A model generated the notes under the pieces. It made no database searches. It saw only the letters and a list, made by a program, of their open reading frames with translations, and had not been told where the DNA came from. Positions 8,045-16,247 of a DNA stretch of 64,000 nucleotides are shown here, piece by piece. The position numbers were made by a program, and so were the translations under genes. The stretch comes from Pseudonocardia sp. TRM90224. GTDB taxonomy: Bacteria > Actinomycetota > Actinomycetes > Mycobacteriales > Pseudonocardiaceae. Numbering within the stretch: position 1 is the stretch's first letter; every line of letters starts with the position of its first letter. The stretch spans positions 62,001 through 126,000 of the forward strand of contig NZ_JAJGSX010000023.1 of the NCBI RefSeq assembly GCF_021245725.1. Reading direction: 5' to 3'.

Positions 8045-8776
8045 TCAGCCTGGAGGCACCCGCAGGTGCGCCACGGAGATCCGCTGCTGACGCTCCCCCA
8101 GCGGCCCGCTCGACAGGCTGTAGCCGACGACGACGGTGTTGCGGGCGCGGTGCAGCACCCTGGCGAGCAGCCAGCGTCCACGCACCTCGACCAGGACCTG
8201 CTGGTCGAGCTCGAGCTCGAACCCCGACGTCACGACGCGGGCGGCGGCAACGGCCCCGGAATCGGCGCCAGATTCGGCGCCGGAATCGGCCCCGGAGTCG
8301 GCGACGGGCTCGGGCTCGTCCGACGGCTGCAGGGTCTCCGGCTGCAGGGTCTCCGGCTGCAGGGTCTCCGGCTGCAGGGTCTCCGGCTGCGGGGTCTCCG
8401 GCTGCGGGGTCTCGGCCTCCTCCGAATTCTCCGGCACGGTGATCTCCGGTTGCGCGGGCTCCGGTTCCGATGCAGGCTCCGGCGGGCGCGGTGCGGGCAC
8501 CGCACGCCGTGGCGGGTTCGCGCGCCACCCTTCGATCGTCGCCCTGAACCAGATCGCCACCCCGCCGAGCTCGGCGTCCGACGGTGGCAGGCCACCCCGC
8601 TCCGGTGCGCGCCACCGGCGGCGACGCGCCGTTCCCTGCGGCCATCCCATGGCGTCGTCGACGTCCCCGAGCGTCATGCACTCGGCCAGCGCACGGCGGA
8701 TCTCCGCAGGTCCGGGCGCTCGCGTAGCCGACACGCAAGCATTCTGCGCGCGACCGAAGATCTCGGCAGCACGCAT
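8045..8776 (-). CDS. Hypothetical protein with helical N-terminus and acidic repeat linker
   Basis: No family is recognised for this 243-residue protein. Residues about 20-85 are helical and contain TLGDVDDAMGWPQGT and AIWFRATIEGW, which could be a small DNA- or protein-binding domain. Residues about 95-175 form an acidic, proline-rich linker with five-residue repeats (PETLQ/PETPQ, six units) and a DSGA repeat. The last 65 residues (FELELDQQVLVEVRGRWLLARVLHR) look like a small beta-barrel, possibly SH3- or Tudor-like. The modular build suggests two domains joined by a flexible spacer. Confidence 0.6.
   Translation of the reverse strand: MRAAEIFGRAQNACVSATRAPGPAEIRRALAECMTLGDVDDAMGWPQGTARRRRWRAPERGGLPPSDAELGGVAIWFRATIEGWRANPPRRAVPAPRPPEPASEPEPAQPEITVPENSEEAETPQPETPQPETLQPETLQPETLQPETLQPSDEPEPVADSGADSGAESGADSGAVAAARVVTSGFELELDQQVLVEVRGRWLLARVLHRARNTVVVGYSLSSGPLGERQQRISVAHLRVPPG
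8325..8414 (-). repeat. 15-bp coding minisatellite, six units
   Basis: Six head-to-tail copies of GGCTGCAGGGTCTCC (plus-strand reading) lie in frame within the hypothetical gene at 8045-8776. Four copies are identical; the last two have G in place of A at position 7, and the final one also differs at its last base. Each unit encodes five residues (PETLQ or PETPQ). Such a tract can change length by slippage. Confidence 0.9.
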
Positions 8777-8863
8777 GCCCGAACGGGTGGATCACTGCAT
8801 TCGCCACTCGTTCGGGCCTAGGCTGCTGATCATCCCCCGCCGCCGGCCAGGACGGATGACACC

Positions 8864-9886
8864 GTGCGCATTGCACCGCTGCTGTTCACCACCGTCGCGT
8901 TGCTGTTCACGACAGTGGTGTTCTCGACACCGGCCGTAGCGGCCCCCGCCCAGGGTGACGGGCCGTGGAAGCTCACCGGCGACCTCGGCGCTCACGACCC
9001 CGAACTCGTAGCGGGCGAGAACGGCAAGGGCTGGTACGTCTTCTCCACCGGCAACCCCGACCTCCCCGGCGGCGGCACGATCCAGGTCCGCACCTCGACC
9101 AACGGGAAGCACTGGGAGTACGCCGGCACGATCTGGAAGTCGATCCCGGAGTGGATCAAGGAAGCGGTGCCAGGCGTGAACAACCTGTGGGCACCGGACG
9201 TGTTCGAGCACAACGGCACGTACTACATGTATTACGCGGCGTCGACGTTCGGCCACAACACATCGGTGATCGGGCTGGCCACCAACAAGACGCTCGACCC
9301 GTCCGACCCGAGCTACGAGTGGGTCGACAAGGGTGAGGTCATCAGCTCCAACGCCAACAGCAACTACAACGCGATCGACGCCGGCGTGGTCGAGGACGAG
9401 GACGGCACGCCGTGGATGGCGTTCGGCTCGTACTGGAGCGGGATCCGGATGGTGCAGCTGGAATGGCCGTCGGGCAAGCCCGCCGCCGGCACCGAGCTGC
9501 TGCACATCGCCGACCGCAAGACCGCGCCGAACGCGATCGAGGCGGCGGTGATCGAACAGCACGACGGCTGGTACTACCTGTTCACGTCGTGGGGGCAGTG
9601 CTGCCAGGGCACCCAGAGCGACTACAAGGTCGCCGTCGGGCGCTCGAAGAACGTCACCGGCCCGTACGTCGACCGCGACGGCGTCAGCATGCTGGAAGGC
9701 GGCGGCACGATCCTCGTCGCGACCGAGGGCGAGCAGTACGGCCCCGGTGGCCAGTCGGTCTCCGACGGCATCATCGCCTACCACTTCTACGACCCCGCGA
9801 TCGGCGGCGGCGCCCACCTCGCGCTCCAGCGGATCAGCTGGTCGAGCGAGGACGGGTGGCCGGAGCTGGGTTCGATCTCGGCGTAG
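8864..9886 (+). CDS. Secreted glycoside hydrolase family 43 arabinanase
   Basis: The 340-residue protein begins with a Sec signal peptide (MRIAPLLFTTVALLF..., cleavage probably after AVA near residue 27). The mature part is a GH43 five-bladed propeller: general base Asp45 in GAHDPELV, pKa-modulating Asp172 in YNAIDAGV, and general acid Glu226 in NAIEAAV. NLWAPDVF and GSYWSGI are typical of endo-1,5-alpha-L-arabinanases, which cut arabinan outside the cell. Length fits the family. GTG at 8864 is chosen because it begins the signal peptide. No arabinose uptake genes are adjacent; a family-A palindrome follows the stop by 36 bp. Confidence 0.88.
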   Translation: MRIAPLLFTTVALLFTTVVFSTPAVAAPAQGDGPWKLTGDLGAHDPELVAGENGKGWYVFSTGNPDLPGGGTIQVRTSTNGKHWEYAGTIWKSIPEWIKEAVPGVNNLWAPDVFEHNGTYYMYYAASTFGHNTSVIGLATNKTLDPSDPSYEWVDKGEVISSNANSNYNAIDAGVVEDEDGTPWMAFGSYWSGIRMVQLEWPSGKPAAGTELLHIADRKTAPNAIEAAVIEQHDGWYYLFTSWGQCCQGTQSDYKVAVGRSKNVTGPYVDRDGVSMLEGGGTILVATEGEQYGPGGQSVSDGIIAYHFYDPAIGGGAHLALQRISWSSEDGWPELGSISA

Positions 9887-9922
9887 GGACCGCACCCGAA
9901 CTGCTGCCGGCTCGGATACGCG

Positions 9923-9979
9923 AGGGCAGGAAAGCCACTTTCCGGCCCTCACAGGGCAGGAAAGTGGCTTTCCTGCCCT
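9923..9979. repeat. Family-A palindrome, 57 bp, between convergent genes
   Basis: Two 27-nt arms flank a 3-nt loop (CAC) with a single mismatch. Each arm is itself self-complementary (AGGGCAGGAAAG, CCA, CTTTCCTGCCCT), so the element can fold as one long hairpin or as two tandem 12-bp hairpins. It lies between the GH43 stop (9886) and the LuxR stop (10014). It is the exact reverse complement of the element at 37022-37078, including the mismatch and loop. A bidirectional terminator role is likely from position. Confidence 0.9.
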
Positions 9980-10013
9980 TCCCCGGCGCTCCAGCGGAGA
10001 TCGACAGCGGAGC

Positions 10014-11087
10014 TCAGACGGTGTGCAGCAGCCCGGTCAGCTCGCCGCGGCTGCGCACCCCGGCCTTCGCGAACACCGACTTCAGGTGCGCCTGCACGGT
10101 GTTCTCGGTGATCACCAGCCGGTTCGCGATCTCACGGGTCGAGCAGCCTTGCACGACGAGCGCGACGAGCTCCCGCTCGCGGGCGGTGAACCCGTAGGCG
10201 GCGGAGATCAGCGGCGCGATGGTGCCGACGGGCGCCGCTTGCAGCACGACCACCACCCCGCCACCGGTCGACTCCGGCGCTGCGTGCAGCAGGATCCAGC
10301 GCCCCGACCGGCCGAGCACGCGGGCGCTGGCATCGCCGCCGTGCCCCCGCACCCGCTCCATGACGGCCAGCAGCGCGAACGGCAACGCCGAGGCGTCCAT
10401 CTCGTCGGGCGGATCCGACATGCCCAGCTCGACCAGGCATTCCCTGGCCGGCGTCGTCGTCGAGACCACCCGCCGATGCGCGTCCAGCATGATCACGCCC
10501 GGAGCGAGCGGCCCGCTCGTCCCCCGCGACCGGGCCAGCACGCCGGCGGCGCGGAAGTTGCGCCCCAGCAGGGCGGCGAGGTCGTGCGCGAAGTCGCGCT
10601 CGTCGTCGGTGAAGTCGCGCGGCGCGGCGCGGAACAGCGAGACGGACCCCCAGCACGCGCCGTCCACGACGAACGCCGTGCGCAGCTCGCCGCGCATACC
10701 GGCCGGACGCATCAGCTCGCGGTAGCGGACGCTGCGCTCCAGCTGCCCGCCGGTCGCCTCGCTCAGCACGCCGGCGTGCCGTGGGCCGCCGGCGAGCACG
10801 GGGAACGCGTTGAAGTCGCTGGCCAGATACGCGAACTCGGCGACCTCGGGCGACGGCGCCGGCATCGCCGTGGTGTGCACGCTGGTCTCGATCAGCGTGC
10901 CCGGGTCGGTCGTGTGCCAGCAGCTCGAGTCGTGCGGCAGTGCGGTACGCAGCAGCTGCGCGCTCTCCTCGAACACGGTGTCGAGGTCGAGCCCGGCCGT
11001 ACCCAGCCGTTGCATGCGCTCGAACGCGCGCTGCCTGGTGGCATGGTTCACGACTCCAGCATCGCCCCTCGTCAGCGGCGGCGACAT
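10014..11087 (-). CDS. LuxR-family transcriptional regulator with GAF-like sensory region
   Basis: The 357-residue protein ends in a LuxR/FixJ helix-turn-helix: FTARERELVALVVQGCSTREIANRLVITENTVQAHLKSVFAKAGVRSRGEL. The N-terminal 200 residues resemble a GAF-type sensor found in actinobacterial LuxR proteins (AFVVDGACWGSVSLFR, FTDDERDFAHDLA), followed by a short PAS-like segment (GVIMLDAHRRVVSTTTPA). The signal is unknown. The start is ATG 11087; GTG at 11051 would also keep all domains. It is divergent, by 51 bp, from the NTF2-like gene, a likely target. Confidence 0.78.
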   Translation of the reverse strand: MSPPLTRGDAGVVNHATRQRAFERMQRLGTAGLDLDTVFEESAQLLRTALPHDSSCWHTTDPGTLIETSVHTTAMPAPSPEVAEFAYLASDFNAFPVLAGGPRHAGVLSEATGGQLERSVRYRELMRPAGMRGELRTAFVVDGACWGSVSLFRAAPRDFTDDERDFAHDLAALLGRNFRAAGVLARSRGTSGPLAPGVIMLDAHRRVVSTTTPARECLVELGMSDPPDEMDASALPFALLAVMERVRGHGGDASARVLGRSGRWILLHAAPESTGGGVVVVLQAAPVGTIAPLISAAYGFTARERELVALVVQGCSTREIANRLVITENTVQAHLKSVFAKAGVRSRGELTGLLHTV

Positions 11088-11138
11088 CCCAGATTCCGGT
11101 GATGGGCGACGACCGGCTCCGTTCGTAGCGTGATCGGC

Positions 11139-11504
11139 ATGACGACCACCGTGCCCACAGCCGCCGCCGTCTTCCGCGCCGTCGACGCCATGGACGGCGC
11201 TGTGCTCGGCGGGCTGCTCGCCGACGACGCCCGCATGGTGTTCGGCAACGGCGAACCGATCATCGGTCGCGACGCGATCATGGCGGCCCAGAACGCGTTC
11301 ATGGTCTCCATCGCCGGCATCCGCCACACGATCCGGAACGAGTGGACCGTCGGCCGCGACACCATCGTCGAAACCGATGTCACCTACGCCCGCCACGACG
11401 GCACGGACGTGACGCTGCCCGTCGTCTCCATCTGGCAGACCAACGACGACGGCCTGCTCGCCGACTACCGCGTCTTCCTCGACCTGGCGCCGGTGTTCAC
11501 ATGA
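11139..11504 (+). CDS. SnoaL/NTF2-like small protein
   Basis: The 121-residue protein has the cone-shaped NTF2-like fold: AVFRAVDAMDGAVLGGLLADDARMVFGNGEPIIGRDAI, followed by a beta-rich half and a final YRVFLDLAPVF. This build is typical of SnoaL-like polyketide cyclases and of small isomerases or binding proteins with unknown ligands. ATG at 11139 is preferred; GTG at 11130 in frame adds three residues. It is divergent from the LuxR gene, which may control it. A palindrome related to family A lies downstream, before the convergent ROK gene. Confidence 0.7.
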   Translation: MTTTVPTAAAVFRAVDAMDGAVLGGLLADDARMVFGNGEPIIGRDAIMAAQNAFMVSIAGIRHTIRNEWTVGRDTIVETDVTYARHDGTDVTLPVVSIWQTNDDGLLADYRVFLDLAPVFT

Positions 11505-11612
11505 GGGGCGGGGTGATCGGCTCGTCGTGAGTGGAGCGCCGCAGCCCTCGAACGGCCAGGCTGAGCGCGGCTCGGGAGCTCGGCCGTGGGTGAGGGCGCC
11601 GGGCCGCAGGCT

Positions 11613-11665
11613 TGAACGAACGGCACTTTCGTCCAATAGGTGTGGACGAAAGTGCCGTTCGTTCA
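11613..11665. repeat. Palindrome related to family A, 23-bp perfect arms
   Basis: Perfect 23-nt arms starting TGAACGAACGGCACTTTCG flank a 7-nt loop. The arm sequence differs from the other family-A copies but keeps a similar CACTTTCG / CGAAAGTG centre. It lies between the convergent NTF2-like gene (stop 11504) and ROK gene (stop 11709), so it fits a bidirectional terminator. The rest of the 204-bp gap holds nothing recognisable. Confidence 0.85.
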
Positions 11666-11708
11666 CCGAGGGGAGCACCAGCTGGGCCCTCGGCGCCCTC
11701 GGCTTCCC

Positions 11709-12869
11709 TTAAACCCCTGCCGCAGCCAACCGCTCGTCCACCACCGCCGGCGCGAAGACCTCGTCCACCACCAGCTCCGCGACCCCGGCGATCGCAGCTG
11801 CGCTACCGAGGTCGCTCGTCACCACCTGCAGGTTGCGGGTGGCCCGCGGCAGCGAGCGCTGGTAGATCACCTCGCGCAGCCCTGAGACGAAGTGCCCGTC
11901 GGTGTCGGCCAGCTCCCCCGCCACCACCAGCACCTCGGGGTTCAGCACCGACACCACCGTCGTCAGCACCTCGCCGACGAGCTGCCCCGCCGTCCGCACG
12001 GCACCGACGGCGTCGGGGTCGCCGTGCTGCACGAGGTCGCGGACGTCCGCCACCACCGAGACGTCCTTCCCCAGCTCGGAGAGCGCGCGCAGCAGCGCGC
12101 GGCCCGACGCGACCGCGGCGAGGCAGCCGGCCGCACCGCACGCGCACCGCTCCTCGCGCCCGTGCATCCGGATGTGCCCGATGTCGCCTGCGCCGCCGTC
12201 GACGCCGCGGTAGAGCGTGCCGTCGATGACGATGCCGGCCCCGATGCCCGTCCCGACGGTCACGAGCAGCATCGATGGCGCGTCGGGCCACCGCGTGCGC
12301 TGCTCGCCCAGCGCCATCAGGTTGGCGTCGTTCTCCACGAACACGGGCCGCCCGAGGTGCGCTTCGAGCCGGTCGCGCACCGGGTAGTCGTGCCACCCCG
12401 GCATCACCGGCGGCTGCATCACCCGCCCGACCGACACGTCGACCGGTCCCGGCACGCCCACCCCGAGCGCGATCGTCTCCGCCGGGTCGACGCCCACCTC
12501 CCGCACGAGCTCACCGAGCCGTTCCTCGACCTCGCCGAGCACCCGCTCCGGCCCGTCGCCGATGGTGATCGGGTAGCTGCTGCGCCGCAGCACCCGCCCG
12601 CCGAGGTCGAGCACGGCGAGCTCGGCCCGCCCGATGTGCAGCAGCGCGACCAGGATGTGGCCGTGGTCCTCGTCGAACCCGAGCGTCCCCGACGGGCGGC
12701 CGCGGCCCTCCGACTCCCCTGCCGACTCGCGCAGCAGCCCCGCCGCGAGCAGCATGTCGACGCGCTGGGTGACGGTCGAGCGCGAGAGCCCCGTGACCCG
12801 GATCAGGTCGCGGCGGGTGGTCGCCTCGCCCCGCCGCACGAGCTGCAGCAGGCTCCCGGCCGACGTCAT
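11709..12869 (-). CDS. ROK family transcriptional regulator
   Basis: The 386-residue protein has an N-terminal winged helix (RRDLIRVTGLSRSTVTQRVDMLLAAGLL) and a ROK sugar-kinase-like domain with LGVGVPGPVD, ENDANLMALGEQ, VGTGIGAGIVIDG and the zinc motif HIRMHGREERCACGAAGCLAA. ROK repressors sense a sugar or sugar phosphate. Its ATG at 12869 overlaps the stop of the upstream permease gene (ATGA), making it the last gene of the binding-protein/permease operon, which it probably autoregulates together with the divergent catabolic genes. Confidence 0.88.
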   Translation of the reverse strand: MTSAGSLLQLVRRGEATTRRDLIRVTGLSRSTVTQRVDMLLAAGLLRESAGESEGRGRPSGTLGFDEDHGHILVALLHIGRAELAVLDLGGRVLRRSSYPITIGDGPERVLGEVEERLGELVREVGVDPAETIALGVGVPGPVDVSVGRVMQPPVMPGWHDYPVRDRLEAHLGRPVFVENDANLMALGEQRTRWPDAPSMLLVTVGTGIGAGIVIDGTLYRGVDGGAGDIGHIRMHGREERCACGAAGCLAAVASGRALLRALSELGKDVSVVADVRDLVQHGDPDAVGAVRTAGQLVGEVLTTVVSVLNPEVLVVAGELADTDGHFVSGLREVIYQRSLPRATRNLQVVTSDLGSAAAIAGVAELVVDEVFAPAVVDERLAAAGV

Positions 12870-13735
12870 CCTTTCTCCGCCCCGCTCGTCAGGCCCTCGA
12901 CCAGCAGCCGCTCCGCGAAGAAGAACAGCACGACTATCGGCAGCGTCAGCAGCACCGAGCCCGCCATCAGCACCGTCGTCGGGATCTCGATGCTGCCGGC
13001 CAGCTGCGAGAGGCCCAGCGACACCGTCCACCGGTCGCGGTCCTCTGCCAGGAAGAGCAGCGCGAAGAGGAACTCGTTCCACGCGATCATGAAAACGTAC
13101 AGCGCGTTCGAGACGACGGCCGGCATCGCCAGCGGCAGGCTGACCCTGCGGATGATCTGGAACCGCGAGCACCCGTCGATCGCCGCGGCCTCCTCCAGCG
13201 ACACCGGGACCGTCTCGAAGTAGTTGCGGAGCATGTAGATCGAGATCGGCACCGTCTGCGCCACGTAGACGATGAGCAGCCCGGCCAGTGAGCCGCGCAG
13301 CCCGATCCGGGCGAAGAAGACGAACAGCGGCACCGCCAGCAGGATCGCCGGGAACAGGTACACCGCCAGGAACAGCGCGCTCACCTGCCGCCGCCCCCGG
13401 AACTGCAGCCTGCTGATCGCGTAGGCGCCGGGGATCGCCGCAAGCAGCGTCACCACCACCGTCAGGACGGCGATCACGAAGCTGTTGCGCAGGAACACCA
13501 GGAAGCCCTGCCCGCCGTCGTCCTCCGGGAGGAGCACCGAGAGGTACGTGCTGACGTCGAACTCGGCGGGCCACAGCGCGCCTGGGTGCAGCACGACCTC
13601 GTCGAGGCTGCGCAGCGACAGCACGATCATGTAGTAGAAGGGGAACGCCGTGGCCAGCACCAGCACGGCGATCACCACCCACCGCAGCACCCCGAAGACG
13701 CGGGTCTCCACGACGTCCCGGTTGAACGCGGTCAC
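12866..13735 (-). CDS. Carbohydrate ABC transporter permease, MalG type
   Basis: The 289-residue inner-membrane protein has six membrane helices and the EAA loop EEAAAIDGCSRFQIIRRVSLPLAMPAV, which contacts the ATPase. N-terminal FPFYYMIVLSLRS is typical of MalG/CUT1 permeases. It pairs with the MalF-type permease just upstream (4-nt overlap). No ATPase gene is in the cluster; CUT1 systems in actinobacteria often share a distant MsiK-type ATPase, which would be needed here. Confidence 0.9.
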   Translation of the reverse strand: MTAFNRDVVETRVFGVLRWVVIAVLVLATAFPFYYMIVLSLRSLDEVVLHPGALWPAEFDVSTYLSVLLPEDDGGQGFLVFLRNSFVIAVLTVVVTLLAAIPGAYAISRLQFRGRRQVSALFLAVYLFPAILLAVPLFVFFARIGLRGSLAGLLIVYVAQTVPISIYMLRNYFETVPVSLEEAAAIDGCSRFQIIRRVSLPLAMPAVVSNALYVFMIAWNEFLFALLFLAEDRDRWTVSLGLSQLAGSIEIPTTVLMAGSVLLTLPIVVLFFFAERLLVEGLTSGAEKG

Positions 13736-14712
13736 GACTGCTCCACCTTTCGCCCCCAGAACCGGAAGTAGATCGCCAGCAGCACGACGAGGACGAGCGA
13801 GAGCACCAGCGCCTGCGCCGACGCCGCTCCGACGTCACCCCGCGCCGTGAGCAGCTCGTACACCCGCACGCTGACCACCTGCGTCCCCGCGCCACCGCCG
13901 GTGAGCAGGTAGATGTCGTCGAACTCGTTGAACGTGAAGATGAACCGCAACACCGCGAGCAGCGCGATCACCGGCAGCAGCTGCGGCCAGATCACGTGCC
14001 GGAACCGCTGCGTCGGCGTCGCGCCGTCGACCCGCGCCGCCTCCTCCAGCTCGCCGGGCACCGCGGCCAGCCGCGCGGTGAGGAACAGGAACGCGAACGG
14101 GAAGTACCGCCACGCCTCGAACGCCATGACGGTCAGCAGCGCGACCGGAACGCTGAACTCCAGCCCGAACACCGAGACGTCCGCCGAGCGCTGGGTGAGG
14201 AACGCGACCGGGTCGGCCCACCCGAAGACGTTGGTGCCGATCTCGTTGACGATCCCGAACTGCGGGTTGAGCATCGTCTGCCAGACGAACGTCACCGCAA
14301 CCACCGGCGCCACATACGGCAGCAGCATGAACGCGCGCGCCACCGTCCGGCCGCGGAACCGGCGCCGCAACGCCAGCGCGGCGACGAGGCCGATCCCGAT
14401 CGACGTGACGGTGCCGACCACCGAGTACAGCAACGTCGTCCCGAGCGCGCCGTAGAACCCGCGCGAGGTGAACACCCCGGCCAGGTTCTCCAGCGTGAAC
14501 CCGCCCCACAGCCCGCGGCGGCGCAGGTCGATCAGCCGCAGGTCCTGGAACGACAGCACGACGGTCCACACGATCGGTACGACGACGACCAGCAGCACCA
14601 CGACCAGCGTCGGCGCCAGCAGCACACGGCCCGCGCGGGCGTCGCGCTGCGCGAGCGTCGGCATGCGCGTCGGGGGCACGGTCGCTGTGGGGCGTTCCAT
14701 TTGTGTGGTCAT
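13732..14712 (-). CDS. Carbohydrate ABC transporter permease, MalF type
   Basis: The 326-residue protein has six membrane helices and the EAA loop ELEEAARVDGATPTQRFRHVIWPQLLPV near its C-terminus. The N-terminal tail (about 30 residues) precedes the first helix LLAPTLVVVLLVVVVPIVWTVVLSF. It is the first permease of a CUT1-type importer; the solute-binding lipoprotein gene ends 7 bp upstream and the MalG-type gene overlaps it by 4 nt. Substrate is inferred to be a small oligosaccharide or glycoside from the cluster. Confidence 0.9.
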   Translation of the reverse strand: MTTQMERPTATVPPTRMPTLAQRDARAGRVLLAPTLVVVLLVVVVPIVWTVVLSFQDLRLIDLRRRGLWGGFTLENLAGVFTSRGFYGALGTTLLYSVVGTVTSIGIGLVAALALRRRFRGRTVARAFMLLPYVAPVVAVTFVWQTMLNPQFGIVNEIGTNVFGWADPVAFLTQRSADVSVFGLEFSVPVALLTVMAFEAWRYFPFAFLFLTARLAAVPGELEEAARVDGATPTQRFRHVIWPQLLPVIALLAVLRFIFTFNEFDDIYLLTGGGAGTQVVSVRVYELLTARGDVGAASAQALVLSLVLVVLLAIYFRFWGRKVEQS

Positions 14713-14719
14713 TCCCGCC

Positions 14720-16111
14720 TCACCTCAACGAGTTCTGGATGTCGGAGACGTCGGCGTCGGCCTGCTCGGCCGCGCGCTGCGGCGCGACCTCGCCGCCGGT
14801 CATGGCGCTGATCGCCTGCGGGACCGGCAGCTCGCCGAGCATCGCGCCGACCAGCCCGCCCTGGCCCTGCGTGATGCCCCACCGGCGGAAGGTGTCGGGG
14901 CTGGTCTCCAGCGCGGTCAGCACGGCGGGCGGGTAGAAGTCGGCGAGCGGTGCCTTGGTGTCGACGCCGGCCGGCAGCGTGCGCCAGGCCTCGGTGTACT
15001 GCTGCGGGTCGGAGCGCGTGCCCGTGCGGGTCGGGAACTTGCCTTCAGGTGCGAACCCGAGCCAGTCGACGTAGCCGTCGCTCATCATGTACTCCACGAA
15101 CCGGCGGGACGGGTCGACCGCGGCGTCGGCCAGCACCGCCCACGAGACGATCTCGCCGAACTGCGCCGGCTCCCGCCCGCTCGGGCCGGTGAGCGCGGTG
15201 ACGACACCGGTGTTGTCGACGAGGAAGCGTGGGTCGGCGACGCACTGCTCGCAGCTGGGGGCGGCGTCGGCGCGCAGCCCGGCGAGCTCGTCGAGGATGT
15301 ACGACGACCACACGACCATCGCGGCCTTCCCGGCGAAGTAGGTGGCTCGGGTCGAGTCGACGTCCTGCGCGCCCGCGACGGAGAAGTTGCGCACGAGGTC
15401 GTCGTAGAACGCGAAGCTCTCCACGCACGGCGGGCTGTCCAGCGCGACCTCACCGGCGCCGTCGACGAGCTCGCACCCGTTGGCCAGCGCGAGGTGCTCG
15501 AACGTCTGCTGGGTGAACGCGTCGCCGGGGATCGTCGAGCCGACGAACCCGGCGGTGTCGCCGTTGTCGAGCGCTCGTGCGGCCGCCAGGACGTCGGCGA
15601 ACGTCCGCGGCTCCGGCAGGCCGGCCGCCGCGAACAGGTCGCGGCGGTAGAGCAGCAGCTGCGCCCACGCGTCACTGGGCACGGCGAGCTGCATGGCGCC
15701 GTCCCTGGTCAGCTCCAGTGCGCGCGCGGAGAAGGTGTCGGCGCCGAGATCGTCCACGACGGCCGCGCTGACGGCGGGGTCGAGCAGCTCGTTCGCGGCG
15801 AGGCTGCGGACACCGGCCAGCGGCACGGCCCCCACCACGTCGGGCAGCTCACCTGACGCGGCCGCGGACATCACCAGCTGGTTGAACTGGTCCTCCGCGA
15901 CCCCCACCAGGTCCACCGTGATGCCGGTGGCCTCGGTGAACCTCGTCGCGATCGCCTGCTGCGCCGCGAGCCGCTCCGGCAGGTTCTCCATCGTCCAGAC
16001 AGTGATCGAGTTCGGCGGGCCGTCCGGCTCGGCGGCACCGCACGCCCCGGCCGTCACCGCCAGGACCATCGCGGCGGCCGTGGCCGCCAACGCCCGCGCG
16101 GGGGTTCTCAT
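14720..16111 (-). CDS. Extracellular solute-binding lipoprotein of a carbohydrate ABC importer
   Basis: The 463-residue protein begins with a lipoprotein signal peptide ending in the lipobox VTAGAC (Cys about residue 24). The mature part resembles CUT1 binding proteins: ITVWTMENLPERLAAQQAIATRFTEATGITVDLV, and later GKAAMVVWSSYI. It is anchored outside the membrane and passes substrate to the two permeases encoded downstream. ATG at 16111 is chosen because it gives a canonical signal peptide and has GGAGG upstream. It is the first gene of the leftward operon and is divergent from the catabolic operon across a 136-bp AT-richer region. Confidence 0.88.
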   Translation of the reverse strand: MRTPARALAATAAAMVLAVTAGACGAAEPDGPPNSITVWTMENLPERLAAQQAIATRFTEATGITVDLVGVAEDQFNQLVMSAAASGELPDVVGAVPLAGVRSLAANELLDPAVSAAVVDDLGADTFSARALELTRDGAMQLAVPSDAWAQLLLYRRDLFAAAGLPEPRTFADVLAAARALDNGDTAGFVGSTIPGDAFTQQTFEHLALANGCELVDGAGEVALDSPPCVESFAFYDDLVRNFSVAGAQDVDSTRATYFAGKAAMVVWSSYILDELAGLRADAAPSCEQCVADPRFLVDNTGVVTALTGPSGREPAQFGEIVSWAVLADAAVDPSRRFVEYMMSDGYVDWLGFAPEGKFPTRTGTRSDPQQYTEAWRTLPAGVDTKAPLADFYPPAVLTALETSPDTFRRWGITQGQGGLVGAMLGELPVPQAISAMTGGEVAPQRAAEQADADVSDIQNSLR

Positions 16112-16144
16112 CACGCCTCCGATGGTGTGCGAGAGAGTCGGGCT

Positions 16145-16161
16145 ACTTATGACTGACAAGT
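16145..16161. promoter_or_regulatory. Candidate operator in the shared control region of the sugar cluster
   Basis: ACTTATGACTGACAAGT is an imperfect 17-bp palindrome (outer ACTT/AAGT arms) in the 136-bp gap between the divergent operons. The surrounding sequence is notably AT-rich for this genome, with possible -10-like TATAAG at about 16188. It could be the site of the ROK repressor, but this rests on symmetry and position alone. Confidence 0.3.
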
Positions 16162-16247
16162 ACGCGTAATCATGCAACTGGCAACGCTATAAGGACAAGA
16201 TGTAACGTGAAAATGACCCTGCAGGTCCACTCGTCGCCGGAGCCCGC

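Noticed and set aside
8325..8414. CRISPR array
   Set aside because: The 15-bp units are contiguous, without spacers, and lie in frame in a coding region.
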